Source of the DNA: Uloborus plumipes
Taxonomy: Eukaryota > Arthropoda > Arachnida > Araneae > Uloboridae
DNA length: 64,000 nt
NCBI GenBank assembly: GCA_038373865.1
Contig: JAXGGA010001667.1
Coordinates: 1 to 64,000 of the forward strand
Direction: 5' to 3'
A program made the position numbers and the translations under genes. Under the pieces are notes generated by a model. It searched no databases and was not told where the DNA came from. It worked only from the letters and a program-made list of their open reading frames with translations. Of the stretch, positions 1-8,702 are shown one piece after another. Within the stretch, counting starts at the first letter, position 1. Every line of letters starts with the position of its first letter.

Positions 1-777
1 CGTCAGATTTTCATCAAACTTGACACGGAGGTTCCTTGATGCCTTAGAATTCTCATAGGCGGGGTCTTGAAATTTTAAAAAATCTAAAAAGCTCAAATTT
101 AAATTTTTTGTCAAAAAATGACCTTTTTATAGGAATCTAGCCTATTTATATTGTAATCGAGATAGGCCTTTTAGCATTCAAATTGATGAAATTTAAGATT
201 TTTAAATACGAGTACTTTCCAACAATGATTACGATTAAAGTAATGAATTTTCAATTTAAGGCTCACCTATTTCCTTTTAGCATTGAAATAAGTAAAAAAC
301 AATCATAATTCATGTGGACTTTATAAAAAGAACCACGGATTTGAATTTCAATTTTGCAATGCGACGACAGTTGCGTCTGTAATTGAGGTAAGCCTTCAGA
401 ACGAGAAATAGATTTATTTCTGAGTTATAATAATTTTTACTTTGTAGGTGGGAACAATTAATAGAGAAAAGTTAATATTTTAAATTTGGTGGGTGAAACT
501 GATGCAATTTTTTCACTTCCATGTGCATATATTTCATGCCAGTGGACGCGGCAAAGCACAGACAGCATTTATCTTTAATTTTCACCTTTTGATAAGACTA
601 TTTTTCTGTAAACGTTTAACTTTCTGTAATATTTTAGATTTTTTCAAAGTTTGTACCTAAGAGACAGATTGATGCAAATTATTTTATACCCATATGAATA
701 GATCTCTTTCAAACTTTTTTTCCCTGAATGCTATGCTGTATTAATAAGCACCCGGGCAGCGCCGGGTATTAAGCTAG
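1..777 (+). mobile_element. Helitron, 3' part (left end outside window)
   Basis: The right end has the rolling-circle signature: a short GC hairpin (CCCGGGC / GCCGGGT at about 751-767), then CTAG at 774-777 followed by T. The first bases of the window match the interior of the Helitron starting at 57990 (the stretch with TTCCTTGATGC and CATAGGCGGGG), confirming the family. No transposase gene is present. Confidence 0.75.
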
Positions 778-783
778 TATACA

Positions 784-1157
784 ATCTCCCCAAAAACAAC
801 AGTGTTGTAAAAAAATCCCCCGCCAAGAAAACCTTAAATACTCAGCCTTAAAAAGTTATGATATCGAGTTTTCCCGCCAAGTTTGTGCCAGACTACAACT
901 AACCTGTATGTATAGTTCTTTTAAATTGTTTTCAGTTTTGCCAGGCGGGAAGCTTTGTCTTGTGAGGTGGTTGCTTAATGAGTAAAAACTTCCCGCCTGG
1001 CAGGACTGAAAACAATTTAAAAGAACTATACATACAGGTTAGTTGTAGTTTGGCACAAACTTGGCGGGAAAACTCGATATCATAACTTTTTAAGGCTGAG
1101 TATTTAAGGTTTTATTGGCAGGGGATTTTTTTACAACACTGTTGTTTTTGGGGAGAT
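784..1157. repeat. Fold-back element with about 169-bp inverted arms
   Basis: The left arm (784-952) and right arm (989-1157) are near-perfect inverted copies around a roughly 36-base loop. Outer ends read ATCTCCCCAAAAACAAC and its complement. It starts six bases after the CTAG end of the neighbouring Helitron. It contains no coding sequence and would make a strong hairpin if transcribed. Confidence 0.85.
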
Positions 1158-1159
1158 AT

Positions 1160-2610
1160 CACATGTTTTTGCATTAATGTTATTTCTTTGCCTGTTTTTT
1201 TTCTCTTCAAAATTTACTTTGCATATTTTTTTTCCCTTCAACATTTTTCTTGGCGGTCCGACATGTGTGGTTTTCTTGGCGGCATGCATTTGGTGCAAAA
1301 GTTCAAGGATCTTCTTCAGTCTAGAATAAATTTTAAATCAATCACAATGTACCACCCGAACCGACGCAAAACAAAGCTAGTTGCTAACAATACTACGATT
1401 AAATTAAAAGTTTAAAAAAAAACCCCAACCCTTACTGCCGATCTCATATTAAAATGAACTAAATTGAAGATCCCTTTTAAAAGCCTTATGCAATAAAATC
1501 AATTACAAATATTTTATTTGTTAACAAATAGAAACTGGCAACAGATGAAATTGTAAATCATTGAGTTTTCTTTCCTCGTGGCCCAACAATGAAAACATAA
1601 ATGCTCAGATGTTGAACAGAGCTAGTAGATAGAAATTGGACCAATTTTAAGCATTAATAACTCCGGGGTGCGATGACCCCGGGGGGTAAATTTTGGGAAA
1701 ATGTCCTCAGTGTCTCATCGAGAATATTCATACCAAAAATCAACACTAAAGACCCCCGGGGAGAAAAGATACGGAAAATAAAAACGAGGGGGGAGGGGGT
1801 GGGGGGTCGAAAAACCCCCTATGCCGAGCTTTGGGACAAAATAAATGTGGGTGCAAAAGCAGAGCTCAATCCGAGTTACCGTTTAGTCTGGACCCCTGTC
1901 AAACAATTTTTAAAAAGTGCGAAAAATAGCGATTTTATAACATATATCACCCCTCCCCCTGAGGGTCCTGGATGTTTTGCTTTAGTATGTGCCGTCAGGG
2001 GCCGCTGGAGATTGAGTATACCAAAAATGAACTCTAAGGATCTTTATGGGGCTGAGATACAGAGGGGTGAAAACCCCGATTTGGTTACTCGCGTAAACAG
2101 TCCTAGTCGCTCTTTTACATTTTTATTGGCGACGGAAATTTCTTGGCGGCTTGTATTTGGTTTTCTTGGCGGGGCGGGACGCTCCCGCGTCCCGTGATAT
2201 GAATCTCCTTAAAAATGGTTAAATTGAATTTCTGTATAACAATCCAAACTTTCACCTTTTAAAAGTCCTCCTTGTAATCGTCTTACTCTACATAATTTAT
2301 CGTCAAATGTAAAGCGCAATTCAAATCTTTAGATTTAAATACTCAGTTCTTACCCACTTCCTTTAAATATTCGAACGTAGTCTTTTTGGTTAGTTCTTTC
2401 CACAAATGTTATGCAGGTCCTTTCTGAAATATGAGCCATTGCTTTCTTTATTGGATCCAAGAACTTATCATACTCTAAAAAGGAAGAGAAGATTCTTCAT
2501 ATTTTAAATGTTTGTTGTCAGTAACGTAGATTACAACTGTATACGCTGTTGAGATAAATATCGCAATTTATGAGGGGGAAAAAAATGAAAAACATGGTCA
2601 GTTTAATCAA
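1160..2610. other. No recognised gene; AT-rich DNA with a GC-rich patch at 1650-2200
   Basis: The GC-rich patch (many CCCC/GGGG runs, 1665-2200) keeps one plus-strand frame open (1673-2197), but the product matches nothing I know. Its composition looks like repeat DNA. CTTGGCGG recurs at 1250-1285 and 2140-2172, suggesting one or more decayed elements. A GC hairpin (GGGACGCTCCCGCGTCCC) lies near 2177. Confidence 0.4.
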
Positions 2611-2617
2611 TGTAAGG

Positions 2618-2803
2618 GCCTAATTCAAGTGAAATACCATTGCAATCGCTTCGAGGCGATCGCAATTTCAATCGCTATTGGAAGTCGACTTACGATAGAA
2701 TCGCATCTCGTAGCGATTGTAACGTTTCGCTTAAATACAAATTTGGAAAGTTGCGATTGCATTTGTGAGTTGCAATTGTCCGTGTTTCACTTGAATTTCT
2801 GCC
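2618..2803. mobile_element. PIF/Harbinger-like MITE, first of a twin pair
   Basis: Inverted ends related to GGCAGGRATTCAAGTGAAAC (left end decayed) and GCGATTGCAATCG-rich interior. It is followed by TTA (2804-2806), which it appears to share with the next copy. A third copy at 39451-39752 has a clean TTA duplication, which supports the superfamily call. Confidence 0.65.
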
Positions 2804-2806
2804 TTA

Positions 2807-2972
2807 GGCAGGAATTCAAATGAAACACGAACGATGGAAATCGCAAATTCCCAAATTTGGATACGTTGCAATCGCTACAAGATGCGATTCTAATGTAATT
2901 CGACTTCCAGTAGCGATTGAAATTGAGATCGCCTCGAAGCGATTGCAATGGTGTTTCACTTGAATTCCTGCC
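2807..2972. mobile_element. PIF/Harbinger-like MITE, second of a twin pair
   Basis: Starts GGCAGGAATTCAAATGAAAC and ends GTTTCACTTGAATTCCTGCC. It lies in inverted orientation to the copy at 2618-2803, so the pair forms one large palindrome about a central TTA. No coding capacity. Confidence 0.7.
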
Positions 2973-3448
2973 TAAGAGATGCCAATGCTTCTAAACAAAT
3001 GGCAAAATTCTGAGCATGATCATGAAAATTGTAAAATGCCCTCTTAAAGAAAATGGTTTAGTACAGATACAGATCGTGAGAAAATAATTGCGTTAGAGCT
3101 ACGCTCTTTTTCGCTGTTTGGGTGAGAGAGAGAACATGATTGAGCTGACATGAAACAAATGGAAGGACTGGGTAAAAATGTAAGTGCAAAATTACAATAG
3201 AAAAACAAAAAGTGTAGGAAAAGTCAGAGCGAGGGACCTGCCCCACGCTCTGTACTCACTTCGCGCCGGAAGTGAGCAAGGAAGAGACCTACTGTTAGGG
3301 CCAATCCTAACATGGTAGGGGTCTTATGGAGCGCCTAACCAGCAAGCCTTTTCTTGCCGGTAGGGGAGGAGAGAGTCGCTAACAGCGAGTAGGCCATAGG
3401 CCTCGAAATGAGACCCAGCCTAGCGGCAAGCCGCTGGCTCGGCATGGA

Positions 3449-6166
3449 CTAGTGTGAGAGATTGTCATCCCTAGTAAGGTTGCTCCTCCGAGAACCGAGG
3501 GAGTAGGTGATGTGCATGGTATCAGATGGAAACCTAGTACCACCCTGGTAGAAGGTGTAATGAACTTGATCATGAATTAGTGGGTTAGGGTGGTTCTCAA
3601 GCTTGGTGAAAAAGTTTGTGGAAGTATCGACGATGTAGGAGGTAATAACTTGAAGGTTAGCATCGTTGTGAAGAGTTTTGTTGGAAACATACCAAGGGGC
3701 ATTGAAGATTTTTCTGAGAGTTTGGTTTTGGAGGACTTGTATGTTCCTCATATTAGACTTGGCTGCCTGTCCCCATACAGGGACGCTATATAGGAGTGCA
3801 GGGCGAATCACAGTTTTATACAACAATAGTTTGCTTTTAGTACTAAGATGTCTGCTATATAGTAAGGATAAGACATAACCTAGTTTTATTTTTGCTTTCT
3901 TTACCACATCAGTGATATGAGTATTAAATGTCAGCTTGCAGTCTAAGTGGACTCCTAAGTATTTTACACTTCTAGAGTAATTAATTTCAACATTATTTAG
4001 TATGACGCGAGGGGGGTAAGTGATGTTCCCTCTGGAAAAACAGATTGCTTGTGTTTTGGAAGGATTGATTGCGATGCGCCATTTGTTGAGATATTCGGAG
4101 ATAATATTTACATAGTCTTGTAGATATTTATGTGCGAATCTTCTATTATATTCGCCCACCAGAATACTTGTGTCGTCGGCGAATAGACATGTAAGATGTT
4201 TGGGGTGGGTGGGAAAATCATATGTATAGATGTTGTACAAGGTAGGAGAAATTGAGGACCCCTGAGGGACCCCAGCATTAATATTATGTTTTCTTGATAG
4301 ATGCTCTTGCAACTTAATTTGGAAAGTGCGTTTGTGGAGAAAGTGATGAATTATTTTGATTATATAGTTGGGGAATTTAAGTTCAATGAGTTTATAAATA
4401 AGGCCTTCGTGCCAAACTCTGTCAAAGGCCTTACCAATGTCAAAGAAAATACCTAAGGTTAACTTTTTGGCATTCATATTATCTGTGATGAAATTGACCA
4501 TCCGCACCAGTTGGTGGGTGGTCGAATGTTTGTCTTTGAACCCGAATTGTATGTTAGGTAGTATTTGGTTCACTTCATTATGTTTTTTGATGAGCTTAAG
4601 AATTACTTTTTCTAGTACCTTAGAAAGTGAGCTCAGAAGGCTGATGGGTCTATAGTTTTGAGGAGAGGTGAGGACGGTGTTTGGCTTAGGAATAGGTATG
4701 ACGAGGGCATTTTTCCAGCATTTGGGAAAGTAGCCAAAAGCCAGTACCTTGTTGATAATTTTAGTGAAGTTTGTAATTGCATTGAGTGGGAGGTGTTTCA
4801 GGAAAATATTTTTGATGTTATCTTCACCAGAAGCTTTTCTAGTTTGGAGTTTATTAATGATTTCCATTATTTCAATTGGAGCAATAATCGGGGGAGGGGA
4901 AGAAGCAGGGGGATTTCTATAAAAATTATTAACAGTGTGGTTAACAGTGGAGATGGTTTCCTCATCATATTCGTTAGAGTTCAGTTGGAAATTGCCTTCT
5001 AAGGTGTTAGCTAGTGCAGTAACCTTATCTTCATCAGTATAAGCTAGGCCGCCACGGCCGGTGTGAAGGGCTGGAATTGGTTGGCTCTTTTTAGAGAATT
5101 TCCTTATTAGCATGTAGAATGCGCTTGTGTTATCATCAAGACTTTCAATATAACTGTTGAAGGTATTATTTTTATGTTCAGAAATGAGGTGCTTGATATT
5201 AATTTGGAGATTGTTGAGTCTTGTTTTGGTAGTGGGATCTTTTGTAATTTGCCAGTCCCTCTTTATTCTGTTTTTTAGCTTAATTAAATCGGTGATATAC
5301 CGAGGGAGGGGGTTATAGTTTTCGGGGATGATCTTTGTAATTTTTGCTCTCTCATAAGCAAAATTGATGTTAGCTGTAAGATTTTGGATGGTGGCTTCAA
5401 TGTCATTTGCAGAGTTGATCAAGGGGTTACCCGGGATGCGATCGTGCAAGATATGTGTAAAATAGTTCCAATTTACTGAGGTTCTAGTGATTTTATGTTT
5501 TGGCAAGTTGCAGTTAATCCCAAATTGAACTGACACAGGACAGTGGTCCGAACTAAGTTCGGTGAGAGCTTCAATTTGAGAGTCATAGTCAATATTCTTT
5601 AGTAAGGCAAAATCAATTGTGGTATTTGAGAAGGTGGAGTAGTGGGTGGGGGAGTTAGGAGCCATAAGGCGAATGTTGTTTTCCAGATAGTAATTTAAGA
5701 TGGTAAAGCCGTTTCGGTTGGGGATGCCACTGCTCCAGACTTCGGTCTTGCTGTTGAAGTCTCCAATGGCGATAGTATGGGGGTTCAAACTGAAAATTTG
5801 ATCGAGATCAGTTGTAAGGAGAGTGTTGGAAGGGGGGAGGTAGATTGATGAAAAGGTTATTGGGCGATTATCAATGAGAACCACAATAGTGGTGTTTTCT
5901 AAACTCACAGTAGGAACCGGGCGAGCAAAATGCTTCAGATTATACTTGATAAAAATTGCAGTGCCGCCGCCTCTAGAGGCAGTGCGGTCATTTCTGTAAC
6001 ATTTAAAGTTGTTAAAATAGATTTTGTCTGAGGCTTTGAAATGGGTCTCTTGGACCAAAAAGACGTCGGGATCATTTTCCCTGAGAAAAACTTCAGCCTC
6101 ACCCTTTTTAGAAGCGAGGCCGTTGGCGTTCCATGAAATTATTCTTAAGAAGCTGGTGTTACTCAT
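3449..6166 (-). CDS. LINE ORF2: endonuclease-reverse transcriptase (905 aa, intact)
   Basis: Enzyme for target-primed reverse transcription. An N-terminal AP-type endonuclease shows SWNANGL (11-17), VQETHF with Glu40, GDFNS (135-139) and SSDH (205-208). The reverse transcriptase follows from about 480 to 740, with NYRPISLLSSLSKVLEKVI (504-522), FFDIGKAFDRVW (574-585, catalytic Asp576), GVPQGSSISPTLYN (632-645) and the FADD catalytic box (662-665). No premature stop or frameshift in 905 codons, a normal length for Jockey-type ORF2. Its ATG overlaps the ORF1 stop (ATGAGTAA, 6159-6166), an arrangement compatible with reinitiation-coupled translation. Open-frame integrity suggests recent insertion. 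Assignment to the Jockey clade is by general resemblance, not a tree. Confidence 0.92.
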   Translation of the reverse strand: MSNTSFLRIISWNANGLASKKGEAEVFLRENDPDVFLVQETHFKASDKIYFNNFKCYRNDRTASRGGGTAIFIKYNLKHFARPVPTVSLENTTIVVLIDNRPITFSSIYLPPSNTLLTTDLDQIFSLNPHTIAIGDFNSKTEVWSSGIPNRNGFTILNYYLENNIRLMAPNSPTHYSTFSNTTIDFALLKNIDYDSQIEALTELSSDHCPVSVQFGINCNLPKHKITRTSVNWNYFTHILHDRIPGNPLINSANDIEATIQNLTANINFAYERAKITKIIPENYNPLPRYITDLIKLKNRIKRDWQITKDPTTKTRLNNLQINIKHLISEHKNNTFNSYIESLDDNTSAFYMLIRKFSKKSQPIPALHTGRGGLAYTDEDKVTALANTLEGNFQLNSNEYDEETISTVNHTVNNFYRNPPASSPPPIIAPIEIMEIINKLQTRKASGEDNIKNIFLKHLPLNAITNFTKIINKVLAFGYFPKCWKNALVIPIPKPNTVLTSPQNYRPISLLSSLSKVLEKVILKLIKKHNEVNQILPNIQFGFKDKHSTTHQLVRMVNFITDNMNAKKLTLGIFFDIGKAFDRVWHEGLIYKLIELKFPNYIIKIIHHFLHKRTFQIKLQEHLSRKHNINAGVPQGSSISPTLYNIYTYDFPTHPKHLTCLFADDTSILVGEYNRRFAHKYLQDYVNIISEYLNKWRIAINPSKTQAICFSRGNITYPPRVILNNVEINYSRSVKYLGVHLDCKLTFNTHITDVVKKAKIKLGYVLSLLYSRHLSTKSKLLLYKTVIRPALLYSVPVWGQAAKSNMRNIQVLQNQTLRKIFNAPWYVSNKTLHNDANLQVITSYIVDTSTNFFTKLENHPNPLIHDQVHYTFYQGGTRFPSDTMHITYSLGSRRSNLTRDDNLSH

Positions 6167-6787
6167 GGCTGAAGGCAGAACTGTGTTGGGCTAGGTCCTT
6201 CATTAGGGCCTGCATGCCTTTGATAATATTTGAGATTAATTCCGGGATTTTCCCAAAACTGAGCAGGAGTTGACTAAGGTCAGGAATTTCCTGATCGGAG
6301 GTTTTGTTGGTAGTGGGGGGTTTGGTTTTTCCGGAGTTTTCAGCATTATTAGAATTCTGGGGTCTGCTGGAAGTTGCCTGGGCATATGAATACGCCAATG
6401 CTGAGTTAACATAGGTGTTGGAATTAGTGGGCGAGGCTGATTTGTTTTCTTTATCAGCAGGTCTTTTGGGGCAACCTCTGAAATTGGCAGTATGATCCCC
6501 TTTGCAGTTTGCGCATTTGGCGGGGGTGTTTTTCTTTTTTGTGCAATCCTTAGTAAGATGTTCTTGTGCACATTTTAAGCATTTGGGTGTATTTTTGCAA
6601 TAGGTGCTGGAATGCCAGAAACCTTGGCACCGAAAACATTGAGTGGGAGCCGTTTTCAGTTTGAGTGTTTCAACAGTAATAGAAAAGTAGCCGAGATACT
6701 TCTCGTGATAAATTTTTGAGTTAGCATCTGTGCGCGGGAGATAAACCAAGTAAAGTGGAAGAGGCCTACGCTCTTTCCCATGCATCT
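6159..6787 (-). CDS. LINE ORF1, C-terminal part with three zinc knuckles
   Basis: Gag-like nucleic-acid-binding protein of the LINE. Three CCHC knuckles are visible: CFRCQGFWHSSTYC (C-x2-C-x4-H-x4-C), CLKCAQEHLTKDC (C-x2-C-x3-H-x4-C) and CANCKGDHTANFRGC. They follow PLPLYLVYLPRTD, typical of the segment before the knuckles in Jockey ORF1. The tail is Asn/Pro/Thr-rich and low complexity. The frame continues upstream into the MITE at 6788-7075 and resumes beyond it. The stop at 6159-6161 overlaps the ORF2 start. Confidence 0.85.
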
Positions 6788-7075
6788 TAGAGCCGCTATA
6801 TAGACAGGCCGGCGCATCAAGATTAAGTTTCACCACTTTGGATCCAATTCCTTAACTTTTACTTTCAAATTTTCATTGTTGCGGAGTAGGGTTACCAGAA
6901 AAAGGTTTTGGCACATTGCTAGGCTTTGCCAAATCCACGTGCCGCTAATAATTGCTCACAGTGAAAAATTACCAAAACGCGATTACTGGCAACCACTCAA
7001 ACACACAAACACGCGCTGGATCCAAAGTGGTGAAACTTAATCTTGATGCGCCGGCTCGTATATATAGGGGCCTTA
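6788..7075. mobile_element. MITE with 8-bp TSD (copy 1) inside LINE ORF1
   Basis: Flanked by ATGCATCT at 6780-6787 and 7076-7083. Ends read TAGAGCCGC and the complement of TAAGGCCCC, then TATATA, then a longer inverted repeat containing GCATCAAGATTAAGTTTCAC. 288 bp, non-coding. The 8-bp duplication points to the hAT or P superfamily. Confidence 0.85.
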
Positions 7076-7083
7076 ATGCATCT

Positions 7084-7229
7084 GGGTGATGTGGGAGGGG
7101 TGATACCCCAAGTTGTTAAGTTCATTGATTATGAACTCTGAACTTGTGTTTATGTCTAATCCTCTCAGGACGACTTTGAGGCTTTTTTGCTCATTGGTAG
7201 CATAGGTATGATGGGGGAAAAATGGTTTA
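7084..7229 (-). pseudogene. LINE ORF1, middle segment between two MITE insertions
   Basis: Encodes HTYATNEQKSLKVVLRGLD and NELNNLGYHPSHITQM, resembling the region before the zinc knuckles in Jockey-type ORF1 (a PRE_C2HC-like segment). It is bounded on both sides by MITE copies with 8-bp duplications. When one duplication copy is ignored on each side, the frame is continuous with the flanking ORF1 segments. A further N-terminal piece (about 7545-7660) carries FEKKKLGAATEL and then runs upstream into a stop. Confidence 0.75.
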
Positions 7230-7237
7230 GTCTTGCC

Positions 7238-7536
7238 TAAGGCCCCTATATATACGAGCCGACGCATCAAGATTAAGTTTGACCACTTTGGATCCAGCGC
7301 GTATTTGAGTGCTTGAGTGGTTGTCGTATTTGGCAAGGCATCGCGTTTTGGTAATTCTTCACTTTGAGTAATTATCAGCAGCACGTGGATTTGGCAAAGC
7401 TTAGCAATGTGCCAAAACTTTTTTCTGGTAACCCTACTCTGCAACAATGAAAAGTTGAAAGTAAAAGTTAATAAAGTTGGATCCAAAGTGGTGAAGCTTA
7501 ATCTTGATGCGTCGGCCTGTCTATATAGCGACTCTA
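7238..7536. mobile_element. MITE with 8-bp TSD (copy 2) inside LINE ORF1, opposite orientation
   Basis: Flanked by GTCTTGCC at 7230-7237 and 7537-7544. Same inverted termini and same interior (AGGGTTACC, CCACGTG, AACGCGAT-like segments) as copy 1 but reversed. 299 bp. It is an independent insertion, since the TSD differs. Confidence 0.85.
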
Positions 7537-7699
7537 GTCTTGCCGAGTTCTGTGGCAGCGCCAAGCTTTTTCTTTTCAAATCTCAACATACTAAAAAAAT
7601 TCTCAATGTTCTGAAGTCCACCAATGCAAGCCGAAAAATTAAATACATTTATGTATGTCTTTATTTAGTGTACATACAACATTCATACTCTTGCAACTG

Positions 7700-8620
7700 A
7701 CCTTCCGATCGTCTGCAGGTTATTGTTAGCCTTTTCTTGGTTTGAATGAAAAGAACTGAAGTGAACTGAAGTAAAGTAAAGAATGAGATAAAAATAAGAA
7801 AAATTGATGGAACTATCAGAAACAGTTGATTTTTGATAGAACATTATGAATTGATTTTGTTGCAGTTTGAGTTGTAAATAGCCGATGTGTAAATAGTTAA
7901 TTCTAATATAATATTTTATAAAAAATGATTTCTCTTTTTAAATATTCTCTCCACAACAGCGACACGATTGCAAGCGCTCAAGATGAAGCTGAAAGTCGGT
8001 AAGATTTTACCTTCATAAGATTATTTAAAAGATCCGCTAACACACATACTCAATATATTAAACTCTTAAGTCACGTTACTCTTATATACTCTCAATTGTT
8101 TTTCTGTTTTTTTCTGATGTATGCTATGTTTTAGAGAACTATAATTTCATGTTCTATTAGATATTTTACAGAACAACTCAAGTAGATGGTATGGAAATGT
8201 AATGTATCTACTAGAGATGGGACATTGATTACAAAACATCATATTTTAGCTTTCATAGGAGCTGTGAAACAACTCACTATTCATATGATGGTGTAATAAA
8301 GTTGAGGTAACTTATACTGACGATTTACTTTGAAACCTTAGTTTTTAAGATTGCACTTTTTATGTTATTTTCTTAAGACCATTAGCTCTTTCGAGAATAT
8401 CTTTTGCTTTTGAAATTGTACTTAGATCAAATTGTCAACTATACGGAGATATAATCTCAAGAATTCTCTGATTTTCATCAAGCTTACTGCCAATATTAAA
8501 ATTTATCAGATTCGTTTGCCAGCAAAATTGCAAATATTCTGATTTTGTTCCTAAAAATTCTTGTATTCAATTCCGTTTTTCAAAATCTGTGATAGATAAA
8601 AAAGAAATACCTTTGAAAGT
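7700..8620. other. Intron DNA, nothing recognised
   Basis: AT-rich sequence between the LINE and exon 3 of gene C. No open frame of note, no inverted termini and no exon-like match to gene B exons 4-6 were found on either strand. Confidence 0.4.
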
Positions 8621-8626
8621 ACTTAC

Positions 8627-8702
8627 GAACTGATGCATCGATGACGTATGGAACAACACCGCCAGGCCACCTTTGGGAATCTCTAGGAATGGCATTTCTG
8701 TC
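8627..8702 (-). CDS. Gene C exon 3: start of mature protease
   Basis: A 76-nt exon with a CTCAG acceptor and a GTAAGT donor. It encodes the RWPGGVVPYVID stretch typical of the first strand of the astacin domain. It is the last exon of this gene visible in the window. Confidence 0.92.

Larger units (their letters stand above)
3240..7690 (-). mobile_element. Jockey-like non-LTR retrotransposon (LINE), 5'-truncated
   Basis: A minus-strand LINE with two ORFs: an ORF1 fragment carrying zinc knuckles, and an intact ORF2 with AP endonuclease and reverse transcriptase. The 3' UTR-like GC-richer tract runs to about 3240. The 5' side becomes non-coding near 7690, where a stop interrupts the ORF1 frame, so the N-terminus of ORF1 is missing. 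Two MITEs (6788-7075, 7238-7536) sit within ORF1. The element lies in intron 3 of gene C in the same orientation as the gene. Exact ends and target-site duplication were not resolved. Confidence 0.8.

Noticed and set aside
1673..2197. Plus-strand 174-codon open frame in a GC-rich patch
   Set aside because: No start context, domain or plausible composition; rich in Pro/Gly from poly-C/G repeats. Treated as repeat DNA.
4437..5002. Plus-strand open frames within 3449-6166
   Set aside because: Antisense shadows of the LINE reverse transcriptase.
1..8600. Exons 4-6 of gene C
   Set aside because: Looked for TCIRF, HExxHxxGF and SIMxYG equivalents on both strands and found none, so they are assumed to lie left of the window.
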